Shown here: in pieces, positions 1-8,495 of the stretch | Position numbering within the stretch: position 1 is the first letter of the stretch | Layout: each line of letters starts with the position of its first letter | Origin: Hyphomicrobiales bacterium | Lineage (GTDB): Bacteria; Pseudomonadota; Alphaproteobacteria; Rhizobiales; Rhizobiaceae | Reading direction: 5' to 3' | Length of the DNA: 64,000 bases | NCBI GenBank assembly: GCA_900466005.1 | Contig: UEGQ01000008.1 | Coordinates: 186,001 to 250,000 of the forward strand | Notes under the pieces: generated by a model | Database searches by the model: none | The model's input: the letters and a program-made list of their open reading frames with translations, nothing else | What the model was told of the DNA's origin: nothing | Position numbers and translations under genes: made by a program

Positions 1-1328
1 GCTATGCCGGCCTCGTCAGGGAGGCGAAGGATTTCCTCTCCGGCAAGAGCCAGAACGTGAAGGCGGCGATCGCCAAGGCGATGAACGAGGCGGCGGAGAA
101 CCTCGACTTCGAGCGGGCCGCCGTGTTCCGCGACAGGCTGGCCGCCCTTTCCCACGTGCAGAGCCATCAGGGCATCAACCCGGCCGGCATCGAGGAGGCC
201 GACGTCTTCGCGATCCATCACGAGGGCGGGCTCTCCTGCATCCAGGTCTTCTTCTTCCGCACCGGCCAGAACTGGGGCAACCGCGCCTATTTCCCGAAGG
301 CGGACCCGCAGCTTTCCGGCGCCGAAGTACTCGGCGCCTTCCTCGCACAGTTCTACGACGACAAGCCCTGCCCGCGGCAGGTGCTGCTCTCGGAGACGAT
401 CGAGGAACAGGATCTGCTCGCCGCCGCGCTTTCCGAGCGGGCCGGCCACAAGGTGCATGTGCTCGTGCCGCAACGCGGCGAGAAGAAGGACATTCTCGAC
501 CACGTGATCGCCAATGCCCGCGAGGCGCACGGCCGCAAGCTCGCCGAGACGGCCTCGCAATCGCGCCTGCTCGCAGGCTTTGCCGAGACTTTCGGCCTGC
601 CTTACGTTCCGCGCCGCATCGAGATCTACGACAACTCGCACATCATGGGCACCAATGCCGTCGGCGGCATGGTGGTGGCGGGGCCGGAAGGCTTCGTGAA
701 GAACCAGTACCGCAAGTTCAACATCAAATCGACGGACATCACCCCCGGCGACGACTTCGGCATGATGCGGGAGGTGATGACGCGGCGTTTCTCGCGCCTC
801 CTGAAGGAAGAGGGCAAGCCCGACCGCAGCCAACCACCGGCGGAGGAGTCCGACAACCATTTCCCGGCATGGCCGGACGTCATCCTCATCGACGGCGGCC
901 AGGGTCAGATGACCGCCGTGCGCGCCATCCTCGACGACCTCGACATCCGCGACTGCGTGACGGCGATCGGCGTCGCCAAGGGGGTCGACCGCGAGGCGGG
1001 GCGCGAGCGCTTTTTCGTTGCGGGCAAGCCGGACTTCTCGTTGCCGCCGCGGGACCCTGTGCTCTACTTCATCCAGCGGCTGCGGGACGAGGCGCACCGC
1101 TTCGCCATCGGCTCGCACCGGGCGCGACGCAAGAAGGAGATGGTCAAGAACCCGCTCGACGAGATCGGCGGCATCGGCCCTTCCCGCAAGCGGGCGCTTC
1201 TCCAGCATTTCGGGACGGCCAAGGCCGTGTCGCGGGCGGCGATCAGCGACCTCACCTCGGTCGAGGGCATTTCCGAGGCCGTCGCCCGCCAGATCTACAA
1301 TCACTTCCACGAGAGCGGCGCCGACTAG
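1..1328 (+). CDS. uvrC: UvrABC system protein C, C-terminal part (5' truncated by window edge)
   Basis: This is the incision subunit of nucleotide excision repair, which cuts on both sides of a lesion once UvrA and UvrB have marked it. The reading frame is open from base 3, so the N-terminal GIY-YIG nuclease half lies outside the window. Visible in order are a UVR motif that contacts UvrB (bases about 57-160), the RNase H-like nuclease region with its DGGQGQ motif near base 891, and a C-terminal helix-hairpin-helix pair ([13 protein letters not shown], then the [10 protein letters not shown] segment). A GTG at 57 is internal, because family-typical residues precede it. pgsA follows about 180 bases downstream on the same strand. 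Confidence 0.96.
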   Translation, partial: YAGLVREAKDFLSGKSQNVKAAIAKAMNEAAENLDFERAAVFRDRLAALSHVQSHQGINPAGIEEADVFAIHHEGGLSCIQVFFFRTGQNWGNRAYFPKADPQLSGAEVLGAFLAQFYDDKPCPRQVLLSETIEEQDLLAAALSERAGHKVHVLVPQRGEKKDILDHVIANAREAHGRKLAETASQSRLLAGFAETFGLPYVPRRIEIYDNSHIMGTNAVGGMVVAGPEGFVKNQYRKFNIKSTDITPGDDFGMMREVMTRRFSRLLKEEGKPDRSQPPAEESDNHFPAWPDVILIDGGQGQMTAVRAILDDLDIRDCVTAIGVAKGVDREAGRERFFVAGKPDFSLPPRDPVLYFIQRLRDEAHRFAIGSHRARRKKEMVKNPLDEIGGIGPSRKRALLQHFGTAKAVSRAAISDLTSVEGISEAVARQIYNHFHESGAD

Positions 1329-1511
1329 AGCCTGTGACCCGAGGCCGATCCCGGCACCGGTATGCCGGCAATAGCGGGTGTCGCAATCGGAAGCATCTCA
1401 GTTCCGCCGCAGGTCTATGTGACGGAAGACGAAAAAACCCGTGGGTGACCAGTTGACGGTGAAGAGAGAAAACCGTCATCTACACCCGAATTGAGAAATC
1501 ACAGGTCTTTC

Positions 1512-2093
1512 ATGGCTTCCCGCGCATTAAACATCCCCAATCTGCTGACCTATGCCCGCATCGTCGCGGTTCCCGTCATCGTTCTCTGCTTCTTCGTCGA
1601 GGGACGACTCGCGAGCTCCGACTGGGCCCGCTGGACGGCGTTGACGCTTTTCATCATCGCCTCGGTCACCGACTTCTTCGACGGCTACCTCGCGCGCATC
1701 TGGAACCAGACCTCCAACATCGGCCGCATGCTCGACCCCATCGCAGACAAGCTGCTGGTGGCCTCGGTCCTGCTGCTGATGGCCGCCGACGGAACCATTG
1801 CCGGCTGGTCTCTCTGGGCGGCGATCACCATCCTCTGCCGCGAGATCCTGGTCTCGGGTCTGCGGGAATACCTGGCGGCGCTCAAGGTCAGCGTGCCGGT
1901 CACCCGCATCGCCAAGTGGAAGACCACGATCCAGATGGTCGCGATCGCCTTCCTGCTCGCCGGCCCCGCCGGTGACAAAGTCCTGCCCTATACAACGGAG
2001 ACCGGCATCACGCTGCTGTGGGTCGCGGCCCTGCTGACGATCTACACCGGTTACGACTACTTCCGTGCCGGCGTGAAGCACATGGTGGACTGA
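1512..2093 (+). CDS. pgsA: CDP-diacylglycerol--glycerol-3-phosphate 3-phosphatidyltransferase
   Basis: Makes phosphatidylglycerol phosphate from CDP-diacylglycerol and glycerol-3-phosphate, the committed step to phosphatidylglycerol and cardiolipin in the inner membrane. The protein has 193 residues, normal for the family, and several hydrophobic segments. The CDP-alcohol phosphotransferase signature D-G-x2-A-R-x8-G-x3-D-x3-D is intact at about residues 57-79. I chose the ATG at 1512 because the MASRALNIPNLLTYARI start is family-typical; an in-frame TTG at 1491 only adds an unlikely leader. moaD begins five bases after the stop, so co-transcription is likely. A TTGACG hexamer at 1453-1458 could be a -35, but no convincing -10 follows. 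Confidence 0.95.
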   Translation: MASRALNIPNLLTYARIVAVPVIVLCFFVEGRLASSDWARWTALTLFIIASVTDFFDGYLARIWNQTSNIGRMLDPIADKLLVASVLLLMAADGTIAGWSLWAAITILCREILVSGLREYLAALKVSVPVTRIAKWKTTIQMVAIAFLLAGPAGDKVLPYTTETGITLLWVAALLTIYTGYDYFRAGVKHMVD

Positions 2094-2098
2094 CTGTG

Positions 2099-2350
2099 AT
2101 GAAGCTCGTCTATTTCGCATGGGTACGGGAAAGGATCGGCAAGGGCGAGGAAGAGCTCGACCTGCCGGAGAGCGTCGTCACGGCCGGCGACCTCATCCAG
2201 TACCTGAGGGGGCTCGGCGAGGAATACGAGGCCGCCTTCCAGTTCCCGCAGGCGATCCGGGTCGCGGTGAACCAGGAACATGTCGAGCATGACGAGCCGA
2301 TCGCCGGCGCCCGCGAGATCGGCCTGTTTCCGCCGATGACGGGTGGCTGA
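2099..2350 (+). CDS. moaD: Molybdopterin synthase sulfur carrier subunit MoaD
   Basis: Small ubiquitin-fold sulfur carrier whose C-terminal glycine is converted to a thiocarboxylate and donates sulfur to precursor Z in molybdenum cofactor synthesis. It has 83 residues and ends in the diagnostic Gly-Gly (FPPMTGG). Start: the ATG at 2099 follows an in-frame GTG at 2096; ATG begins the family-typical MKLVYFAWVRE. It lies five bases after pgsA and two bases before moaE, so the two synthase subunits are made together. It acts in the cytoplasm as a MoaD2MoaE2 heterotetramer. Confidence 0.95.
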   Translation: MKLVYFAWVRERIGKGEEELDLPESVVTAGDLIQYLRGLGEEYEAAFQFPQAIRVAVNQEHVEHDEPIAGAREIGLFPPMTGG

Positions 2351-2352
2351 AC

Positions 2353-2814
2353 ATGATCGCCGCGCCGAGCATCCGCGTCCAGCGCGAGGATTTCGACGCT
2401 ACCGCCGAGACTGCGGCGCTGACGGCGGGACGCACAGACATCGGCGCCGTCGTCAGCTTCATCGGCCTCTGCCGTGACGAAGCCGGCGCCCTTGCCGCAC
2501 TCGAGCTCGAACACTATCCCGGCATGGCGGAGGCGGAGATGCGCCGTATCGCCGGGATCGCCGTCGAGCGCTTCGGACTCCTCGGCCTCACCGCCATCCA
2601 CCGCTACGGCAAGATCGCGCCCGGCGAGAACATCGTGCTGGTCCTCGCTGCCGCCCCGCACCGTCAGGCCGCCTTCGACGGCGCCGCATTCATGATGGAT
2701 TACCTGAAGACCTCCGCCCCCTTCTGGAAAAAGGAGCACCGGCGCGACGGTTCCGCCGGAGACTGGGTCTCGGCGAAGGACGCCGACACGCAAGCGCTCG
2801 ACAAGTGGCGATAG
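2353..2814 (+). CDS. moaE: Molybdopterin synthase catalytic subunit MoaE
   Basis: Large subunit of molybdopterin synthase; it binds precursor Z and receives sulfur from MoaD to form the dithiolene of molybdopterin. The 153-residue length is typical. The conserved VSFIGLCRDE segment near residue 35, the ELEHYPGMAEAEMRRI stretch and the C-terminal WKKEHRRDG with catalytic-type lysines are all visible. The gene starts two bases after the moaD stop, consistent with translational coupling. Its 3' end faces the convergent permease gene only ten bases away, so the two probably share a terminator zone. Confidence 0.95.
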   Translation: MIAAPSIRVQREDFDATAETAALTAGRTDIGAVVSFIGLCRDEAGALAALELEHYPGMAEAEMRRIAGIAVERFGLLGLTAIHRYGKIAPGENIVLVLAAAPHRQAAFDGAAFMMDYLKTSAPFWKKEHRRDGSAGDWVSAKDADTQALDKWR

Positions 2815-2824
2815 GTACCCATCC

Positions 2825-3721
2825 TCACGGAATCGCCCGCTCCTGCCGGCTGATCACCAGCACGGTCACCAAGCCTCCGACAATGACGAGATCACGCCAC
2901 AGAATGGGGCCGTAACCGCTCCAGAGTGTCTCGGCGAGGGCGACGGCGGCCGCACCGAGCGCCGAGCGCAGCGGCACGGAATAGCCGCCGGCGGCCGCCA
3001 CCAGCACCACTTTCAAGCCGAACATCAGCCCCGCGCCGAAATCCATCGTGCCGTAATAGGAAGTCGCGAGCACGCCGCAGACCGCCGCGATAGCCGCGGA
3101 GGCGACATAGGACCAGACGAAGACGGCGCGCGCATCGGTGCCGCACATCTCCGCGGCCAGCGGATCGTCGGCGACGCCGCGCCAGGCCCGACCGAGGCGG
3201 GTGCGTGTGAGAAGCAGGTGGCCTGCCGCGACGAGCGAGACCATTGCCGCGGCATTCGTGAGCTGGATGACCGTCAGCGTCACCTTGAAGCCGCCGTCGG
3301 CCCAGAAGACGACTTCGCGATTGAGGAAGGGCGAGAGCCACAGGCTGCGGCTCTCCATGGCGATCCGTACCATCTCCTCCAGCACCACCAGCACGCCGAG
3401 CGAGGCGACGATCACCGTATTCGGCGAGGCACGCCGCAGCGGCAGCATCACGTGGCGGCCGATCAGCACCGCGGCGCCGAGCGTATAGAGCAAGGAGGCT
3501 GCGGCGCCGAGCGCGAGCGCCGCCGGCAGCACGAGATAGAGCTGGTTCCAGCCGGCATGGGCGAAGAAGACATAGATCTGTCCGGCAAAGGCGAAGAGCA
3601 CGCCGAAGGTGATGTCAGCACGGCGCGTCATGGCGAAGGCAAGCGAGTAGCCGAAGGCGAGCGCGGCATAGAGCGCGGCGACCGGCACGGCATTGGCGAG
3701 TTGTTGCAGCAGATAGGCCAT
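2825..3721 (-). CDS. Lone LivH-type branched-chain amino acid ABC transporter permease
   Basis: A membrane permease of the LivH/branched-chain amino acid (HAAT) ABC family: 298 residues of mostly hydrophobic helices, opening MAYLLQQLANAVPVAALYAA, with family features such as FGYSLAFAMTRRADITFGV and SLGVLVVLEEMVR. I chose the ATG at 3721 because a GGAAGAAGG ribosome site lies just upstream; the longer frame would need a TTG at 3763 inside the divergent control region. No LivM, ATPase or binding-protein gene is adjacent, which is unusual for this family. It is divergent from the CGNR-domain gene at 3786, so that protein may control it (inference). The substrate cannot be read from sequence. Confidence 0.85.
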   Translation of the reverse strand: MAYLLQQLANAVPVAALYAALAFGYSLAFAMTRRADITFGVLFAFAGQIYVFFAHAGWNQLYLVLPAALALGAAASLLYTLGAAVLIGRHVMLPLRRASPNTVIVASLGVLVVLEEMVRIAMESRSLWLSPFLNREVVFWADGGFKVTLTVIQLTNAAAMVSLVAAGHLLLTRTRLGRAWRGVADDPLAAEMCGTDARAVFVWSYVASAAIAAVCGVLATSYYGTMDFGAGLMFGLKVVLVAAAGGYSVPLRSALGAAAVALAETLWSGYGPILWRDLVIVGGLVTVLVISRQERAIP

Positions 3722-3744
3722 ATACCCTTCTTCCTTCGGTAGAT

Positions 3745-3778
3745 TTATAACTACCATTTTCAATTTTACCAGTTATAA
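3745..3778. promoter_or_regulatory. Inverted repeat in the divergent permease/CGNR control region
   Basis: TTATAACT (3745-3752) and AGTTATAA (3771-3778) form a perfect 8-base inverted repeat 18 bases apart, in an AT-rich patch unlike the surrounding GC-rich DNA. The spacer holds a mirror arrangement (ACCATTTT, CAA, TTTTACCA). A TATAAT hexamer at 3774-3779 lies only six bases before the CGNR start codon, so that gene could be leaderless if this is its -10. It looks like a shared operator for the two divergent genes. Confidence 0.55.
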
Positions 3779-3785
3779 TTCGGCC

Positions 3786-4334
3786 ATGACCTTCGCCTGG
3801 ACCCCTCATCGCTTCTCCGGTGGAACACTGGCATTCGATGTCGCCAACAGCGTCGTCCTGCGCTTCGACCCGGACCGCCGCATCGATCGTTTTGACGATC
3901 CGGTGCAACTCGACCTCTTCGTGCCGGCCGCGCGCACCCATGGCGCGGAACGCGATCTCCTCGCACGGCTCGCGCCGCCGTCGCCCGGCGGGCGGGAGCG
4001 GTTCCTGCGCCTGCGGGAGGAGATCGACGGCTATTTCCGCGCCCGCGCGACCGGCCTCGACACGCGCGAACGGCTCGCCTCCCTTCTGGAGGCGATCGCC
4101 GCGAACCTGCGCGCGGCGGAAAGCGGCGATGCGCTCGATGCCGCAACCGCGCTCTCCGCGCTCCGGCTCGTGTCGGCGCCGGAGCAGGACCGGATCAAGA
4201 TCTGCGCCAATTGCGGCTGGCTGTTCCTCGACCGCAGCAAGAACCGCAGCCGCACATGGTGCGACATGGCGGTGTGCGGCAATCGCACCAAGGCGCATCG
4301 CCACTATCGCAAGAAGAAGGAAGCCTTGTCATGA
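3786..4334 (+). CDS. CGNR zinc-finger (ABATE domain) protein, putative transcriptional regulator
   Basis: A 182-residue protein of the CGNR family: an N-terminal ABATE-type region opening with FSGGTLAFDVANSVV and a C-terminal zinc-finger-like module with cysteines at about 140, 143, 159 and 164, the last in the CGNR motif (MAVCGNRTKAHRHYRKKK). The family is widely annotated as putative DNA-binding regulators; direct targets are mostly unknown. Here it is divergent from a lone LivH-like permease, with an AT-rich inverted repeat between them, so autoregulation and control of the permease is a reasonable inference. Its stop overlaps the start of the next gene (ATGA), which couples it to a lipoprotein. 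Confidence 0.85.
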   Translation: MTFAWTPHRFSGGTLAFDVANSVVLRFDPDRRIDRFDDPVQLDLFVPAARTHGAERDLLARLAPPSPGGRERFLRLREEIDGYFRARATGLDTRERLASLLEAIAANLRAAESGDALDAATALSALRLVSAPEQDRIKICANCGWLFLDRSKNRSRTWCDMAVCGNRTKAHRHYRKKKEALS

Positions 4335-4852
4335 AAACGAGATGGATCGCGGCCGCCCTGCTCGCACTGCTGCCGCTCGCGGGCTGTCAGCGGGAGGACG
4401 CGAACGAGCCGCTCCAGGTCTCGGGCCGCGTCTTCATCTTCAACTACCGCATCGCCACAGCGACCTACGTCATCACGCTCGCGCGCAATGGCCCGCTGCC
4501 GGAGGAGAGCGTCGCCGAGACGACCTACGAGAACCCGGCCGGCGGGCCGCCACTCGTCACACGCTCGAAGATCTTCCCGTTCTGGGAGAAGGTGTCGCTC
4601 GAAAGCCCGCCGGTCCACTGCGTCGTCAAGGACAAGCCCTATGCAGTGACGATCCGCATCCTCGATGACAAGGACGCCGTGATCCAGACGATAGAAACGA
4701 GCGTGACCTCGACGCTCGACCAGAGCATCCTGCCGGCGAAACCGCTGGTGGTGGGGCCGATCTATACGCCCAATCCGGAAGTCTTCAAGGGCGACGGCAG
4801 CCGGGACTTCGATCCGGACAAGGATTGTCCGGCGCCGGCTTCAGGGACGTGA
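4331..4852 (+). CDS. Conserved hypothetical lipoprotein
   Basis: A 173-residue secreted protein with a lipoprotein signal: positive N-terminus (MKTRW), hydrophobic core, and the lipobox LAGC with the lipidated cysteine at residue 19. The mature part is rich in beta-type sequence (SGRVFIFNYRIATATYVITLARNG; YAVTIRILDDKDAVIQTIET). I recognise no catalytic motif and assign no function. The start overlaps the upstream CGNR gene stop by four bases, so they are likely translated together. It is probably anchored in a membrane facing the periplasm. Confidence 0.75.
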   Translation: MKTRWIAAALLALLPLAGCQREDANEPLQVSGRVFIFNYRIATATYVITLARNGPLPEESVAETTYENPAGGPPLVTRSKIFPFWEKVSLESPPVHCVVKDKPYAVTIRILDDKDAVIQTIETSVTSTLDQSILPAKPLVVGPIYTPNPEVFKGDGSRDFDPDKDCPAPASGT

Positions 4853-4874
4853 CCGGCCAGCCCCAAAAGCAAGA

Positions 4875-4900
4875 AAGCCGGAGCGTTTCCGCCCCGGCTT
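4875..4900 (-). terminator. Rho-independent terminator of ndk
   Basis: AAGCCGG (4875-4881) pairs with CCGGCTT (4894-4900), and inside it GCG (4883-4885) pairs with CGC (4890-4892) around a TTTC loop, with one A/C mismatch. Read on the minus strand the stem is followed by a T-rich run (TTTCTTGCTTTT), so it best terminates ndk. It may also stop the convergent lipoprotein transcript, though no T-run follows on the plus strand. Confidence 0.75.
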
Positions 4901-4945
4901 CCCGAATGTCTTCAATAGCTTGAGGCGACAGCCTCAGGACTTGAT

Positions 4946-5368
4946 TCAGCCGACGATCTCGGTGTCGGAGAACCAGTACTTGATTTCCTGGGCGGCGGTT
5001 TCCGGAGCATCCGAGCCGTGAACCGAGTTCTCGCCGATCGACAGCGCGAAGGTCTTGCGGATGGTACCTTCGGCGGCCTGGGCCGGGTTGGTGGCGCCCA
5101 TGATTTCGCGGTTCTTCAGGATGGCGCCTTCGCCTTCGAGGACCTGTACGACGGTCGGGCCCGAGGTCATGCCTTCAACGAGTTCACCGAAGAACGGACG
5201 TTCCTTGTGCACGGCGTAGAAGCCTTCGGCTTCGCGCTTGCTCATCCATACGCGCTTCGACGCGACGACGCGCAGGCCGGCATCTTCGAGCATCTTGGTG
5301 ATCGCGCCCGTCAGGTTGCGCTTCGTTGCGTCCGGCTTGATCATCGAAAACGTGCGTTCAATCGCCAT
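4946..5368 (-). CDS. ndk: Nucleoside diphosphate kinase
   Basis: Transfers the gamma phosphate of ATP to other nucleoside diphosphates through a phosphohistidine, balancing NTP and dNTP pools in the cytoplasm. It has 140 residues, as usual for bacterial Ndk, and the active histidine is H117 in NSVHGSD. I chose the ATG at 5368 ([18 protein letters not shown]), which is the family start; three upstream codons to 5377 add only MRT. It is a single-gene unit with its own terminator, divergent from the AraC regulator at 5540. Confidence 0.97.
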   Translation of the reverse strand: MAIERTFSMIKPDATKRNLTGAITKMLEDAGLRVVASKRVWMSKREAEGFYAVHKERPFFGELVEGMTSGPTVVQVLEGEGAILKNREIMGATNPAQAAEGTIRKTFALSIGENSVHGSDAPETAAQEIKYWFSDTEIVG

Positions 5369-5539
5369 GGTTCTCATCCTTTTGTTCTATGGGGAAAGTG
5401 GGCGGTATCTACCCGCCCCAAGGCCCGAAAACAAGGGGGATGGACGAATTTCACGAGACCGTCATATCATTGCCCACCGACATGGCCGGCCGCGGTTCCC
5501 GAGCGGTTCGACCGCGCAGCGATCGACAGGAGCCCTTCC

Positions 5540-6406
5540 ATGAAAAGCCCCGCAGACGGCGCCAGCCGCTTCACCGCGGCCCTGCCCGGACTTGCCGTCC
5601 ACTGCTCCATCCTGCAGGCCTCGACCGGCCGCTTCCGGCAGTTCCGGATCGACGAGCCGGCGGTCATCCTCGTCAGGCAGGGCTGGAAGCGCGTCATCAC
5701 GGATCATGACGAGGTCGTCGCCGGCCCGGGCGAAGCGGTCTACGTACCGCAGGGCCTCGAATGCGTGATCGTCAACGGCGTCGGGGACACGGGCGCCTAC
5801 CACGCCGAGGCGCTCGCGCTCACCCCGTCGCTGGTCGCCGCCTACGCCGACCCCGCGGCAAGACCCACGACCGGGGCCGTCCACATCGCGCCGGACGACG
5901 GCTTCCTCGATGCGCTCGCCCGTGCACGGCAAACCATCGCCGAGGGAGCCTCGACACAGGAGAGCGTTCATCGCCATGTCCTCGGCGAACTGGTGATCCG
6001 CCTGCAGGCGCGGGGGATCGGCCTCCTGCCGGACATGCGAGAGCATCTCGTCTGGCGCATCCGCGCGCTCGTCCGGACTGATCCTGCCGCAGACTGGCCG
6101 GCGGCGACCGTCGCCGGCGCGCTTGCGATGAGCGAGCAGACGCTGCGGCGAAAGCTCGCCCTTCTCGGCACCAGCCTCACGGAGATCATCACCGACGTCC
6201 GCATGACGACCGCCCTCGCCCTCCTCCAGGCGAGCGAACTGCCGATCAACCGCGTCGCGCTCGACGTCGGCTACGGCTCGGCGTCGAAGTTCGCGGCGCG
6301 ATTTCGTGCCCGCTTCGGGCTCTCGCCGCGCGACATCCGCTCCGCCGCAGGCGACAGCGAGCGTTCCGGGACAGAAGTCGAGCGTCCGAGAGCCGCGGCG
6401 GAGTGA
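5540..6406 (+). CDS. AraC-family transcriptional regulator
   Basis: A 288-residue regulator with an N-terminal cupin-like sensing half (VILVRQGWKRVITDHDEVVAGPGEAVYVPQG) and a C-terminal double helix-turn-helix, including LAMSEQTLRRKLALLG and INRVALDVGYGSASKFAARF. The start at 5540 has an AGGAG site eight bases upstream; a much longer frame upstream is only the antisense of ndk. The ligand and targets cannot be told. It lies between ndk (divergent) and the PEBP-family gene 42 bases downstream on the same strand, which it might regulate. Confidence 0.88.
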   Translation: MKSPADGASRFTAALPGLAVHCSILQASTGRFRQFRIDEPAVILVRQGWKRVITDHDEVVAGPGEAVYVPQGLECVIVNGVGDTGAYHAEALALTPSLVAAYADPAARPTTGAVHIAPDDGFLDALARARQTIAEGASTQESVHRHVLGELVIRLQARGIGLLPDMREHLVWRIRALVRTDPAADWPAATVAGALAMSEQTLRRKLALLGTSLTEIITDVRMTTALALLQASELPINRVALDVGYGSASKFAARFRARFGLSPRDIRSAAGDSERSGTEVERPRAAAE

Positions 6407-6423
6407 AGTGCCAGTTACGGTAA

Positions 6424-6443
6424 GGCTCCAAAGCAAAGGAGCC
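6424..6443 (+). promoter_or_regulatory. Hairpin enclosing the ribosome binding site of the PEBP-family gene
   Basis: GGCTCC (6424-6429) and GGAGCC (6438-6443) are a perfect inverted repeat around AAAGCAAA. The right arm contains the GGAG Shine-Dalgarno used for the ATG at 6449, so folding would hide the ribosome site. A second ATG at 6444 opens a three-codon frame (Met-Pro-Cys-stop) overlapping the real start. Confidence 0.5.
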
Positions 6444-6448
6444 ATGCC

Positions 6449-6994
6449 ATGTTGAAATCCCTCGTTCTCGCAACCGCCATCGCGAGCCTCTCCGGCTTTG
6501 CCGCACAGGCTGCGGACTTCACGCTTTCGAGCGCCGACATCCGCGACGGCGGCACGCTTGCCGAAGCCCAGGTTGCCAACGCCTTCGGCTGCGCCGGCGG
6601 CAATCTCTCGCCACAACTCTCATGGTCAGATGCCCCGGAGGGTACGAAGAGCTTCGTCGTCAGCGCCTACGATCCGGACGCGCCGACCGGCTCCGGCTTC
6701 TGGCACTGGGTGATGTTCAACATCCCCGCCTCGGTCACCGGGCTCGAAGGCGGCGTCACGCCGGACAAGGGCGCACCGGACGGCGCCGTGCAGAGCCGCG
6801 CCGACGCCGGCTTCGCAAGCTATCTCGGCGCCTGCCCGCCGGCCGGCGAGACGCATCGCTACATCTTCACGGTGACCGCGCTCTCGGTCGACAAGCTCGA
6901 CCTCGACCAGAATGCGAGCGGCGCCCTGATCGGCTTCATGACCAACGCGAACGCGCTCGCCAAGGCCACGATCACCGTGACCTACGGGCGCTGA
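6449..6994 (+). CDS. Secreted YbhB/YbcL-family (PEBP-like) protein
   Basis: Phosphatidylethanolamine-binding-protein fold, 181 residues, with a cleavable signal peptide (cleavage probably after AQA near residue 21), so periplasmic. The family signature is clear: DPDAPTGSGFWHWVMFNIP around residues 75-95, followed by the GLEGG turn and a C-terminal HRYIFTVTALSVDKLDL segment. Bacterial members have no settled function; kinase-inhibitor labels come from eukaryotic relatives. The start codon is preceded by a hairpin that includes its Shine-Dalgarno. It ends six bases before the convergent glutathione transferase gene. Confidence 0.9.
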   Translation: MLKSLVLATAIASLSGFAAQAADFTLSSADIRDGGTLAEAQVANAFGCAGGNLSPQLSWSDAPEGTKSFVVSAYDPDAPTGSGFWHWVMFNIPASVTGLEGGVTPDKGAPDGAVQSRADAGFASYLGACPPAGETHRYIFTVTALSVDKLDLDQNASGALIGFMTNANALAKATITVTYGR

Positions 6995-7000
6995 CGCGCG

Positions 7001-7684
7001 TCAGGCGACCTTCCGGGCCTCACCGTCGTAGAGGTCGAGGCAACGCTCGTACCAGGCATAGGCCGGATCGTCCTGCGGCAGGTGCACGGAGCCGGTCGTG
7101 ATCCTCAGCCATTGCAGGGCGCCGAAGAGGATATAGTCGGCAAAGAGCGGACCGTCGCCGCCGATGAACGGCTGGAAGTTGAGCATGTGGCGCAGCGGCG
7201 TGAACTTGCCGGGGAAGGCCGCGATCTCCTGGTCACGGGCGGCCGCGACCTCCTCGATCGGCATGCCGAAACGCTGTTCGCGGCTCCGGCGGAAGTAGGT
7301 CTGGTCCGCCTCGTCGAGCATATCGTGGATGTCCATGATGGCGATGCGGGTGATCGCCGGATGGATCACCGTCTGGGAAAAGCCCTCGACAAAACGGGCG
7401 AGCGCCTTGCCGCCCTCGCCGCCGAACAGCGTCGGCTCGTCCGGATAGGCGTCGTCGAGATAGAGCGCGATGGCGAAACTGTCGGAGATCAGGCGGTCGC
7501 CGTCGCGCAGCAACGGCACCGTCCGCGTCGCGCCGTTTTCGATATCGGGAATGGCCGTGAACGGCAGCGGCCGCTCGGAATAGGAAAGCCCCTTGTGCTT
7601 CAGAGCCATCACCACCTTCCAGCAATGGGGGGAGAATGGGCGGGAGAGATCGCTGCCGCAAAGCGAGTAGAGGGTTCTGGACAT
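7001..7684 (-). CDS. Glutathione S-transferase family protein
   Basis: A 227-residue cytosolic glutathione transferase. The N-terminal thioredoxin-like domain begins MSRTLYSLCGSDLSRPFSPH, includes a family-typical KHKGLSYSERPLPF turn and the glutathione-binding DGDRLISDSFAIALYLDD segment; the helical C-terminal domain follows. I took the ATG at 7684 because the family start follows it and an AGGAG-like sequence lies just upstream; the 12-residue extension to 7720 looks spurious. Substrate unknown. It is transcribed alone and converges on the PEBP-family gene. Confidence 0.9.
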   Translation of the reverse strand: MSRTLYSLCGSDLSRPFSPHCWKVVMALKHKGLSYSERPLPFTAIPDIENGATRTVPLLRDGDRLISDSFAIALYLDDAYPDEPTLFGGEGGKALARFVEGFSQTVIHPAITRIAIMDIHDMLDEADQTYFRRSREQRFGMPIEEVAAARDQEIAAFPGKFTPLRHMLNFQPFIGGDGPLFADYILFGALQWLRITTGSVHLPQDDPAYAWYERCLDLYDGEARKVA

Positions 7685-7830
7685 CGCGAGGCTCCTTGTT
7701 CCAAGAATGATCGCCGGCATTCAAGGGCATGGCCGCGGCGCAATCAAATCAGGAAATTTCATCGAACCCATCACCCACACTTCAGTTCCCCTCGCCTAGA
7801 CTGAGGCGTCACTCGTTCCGGAGACCCGAA

Positions 7831-8340
7831 ATGTTGCAGCACTGCCAGATGTTCGCCGCCTATAACCGTTGGGCCAACGAGCGGGTCTACGCCGCCGCCG
7901 AGGAGCTCACCGAGGACGAGCTCTTCCGTGACACCGGCGCCTTCTTCGGCTCGCTCTTCGGCACGCTCAGCCACATCCTCGTCGGCGACCGTGCCTGGAT
8001 GCGGCGATTCACCGGCGAAGGTCCCGTCCCCCGCGCGCTGGACGAACGCCCCTATGAAACGCTCGCCGATCTCGCCGCCGCCCGAAAGGCCGAGGACGAG
8101 CGCATCATCCGCTGGGTCGACGGGCTCGACGAGGCGTCGCTCGACGCACGCATCTCCTACACGACCATCGTCAAGCCGGAGCCGATCAGCCACAAACTCG
8201 GCGCCGCAGTGGCGCATTTCTTCAACCACCAGACCCATCACCGCGGTCAGGCGCATATGGCGCTGACGGCGCTCGGCAAGCCCTCGCTCGTGCTCGACCT
8301 CGTCTACTTCCAGCGGCAGGAAGGAAAGCAGTGGATTTGA
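7831..8340 (+). CDS. DinB family metal-binding protein
   Basis: A four-helix-bundle protein of the DinB/YfiT superfamily, 169 residues. The metal-binding histidines typical of the family are visible: one in SHILVGDRAWMRRF near residue 50 and two in HFFNHQTHHRGQAHMAL near residue 130. Members are associated with stress responses or act as thiol-dependent transferases; the substrate here is unknown. The start at 7831 was chosen because MLQHCQMFAAYNRWANERV is the family N-terminus. It stands alone, with the GGDEF gene about 155 bases downstream. Confidence 0.88.
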   Translation: MLQHCQMFAAYNRWANERVYAAAEELTEDELFRDTGAFFGSLFGTLSHILVGDRAWMRRFTGEGPVPRALDERPYETLADLAAARKAEDERIIRWVDGLDEASLDARISYTTIVKPEPISHKLGAAVAHFFNHQTHHRGQAHMALTALGKPSLVLDLVYFQRQEGKQWI

Positions 8341-8495
8341 TTCGGCTGGAGACGGTCCTTTAACCCTGCCGGCAAACTCCGTTGCGCATCACGCGCCGGC
8401 GTCCCTCGCCGTTTACGGATTGCACAGGCTTTCCGCCTCATCTGGTTTCCGGAAAGAGCCAGGGAAGCAAACGAGCTTTGGACGGGGAAAGCGGG

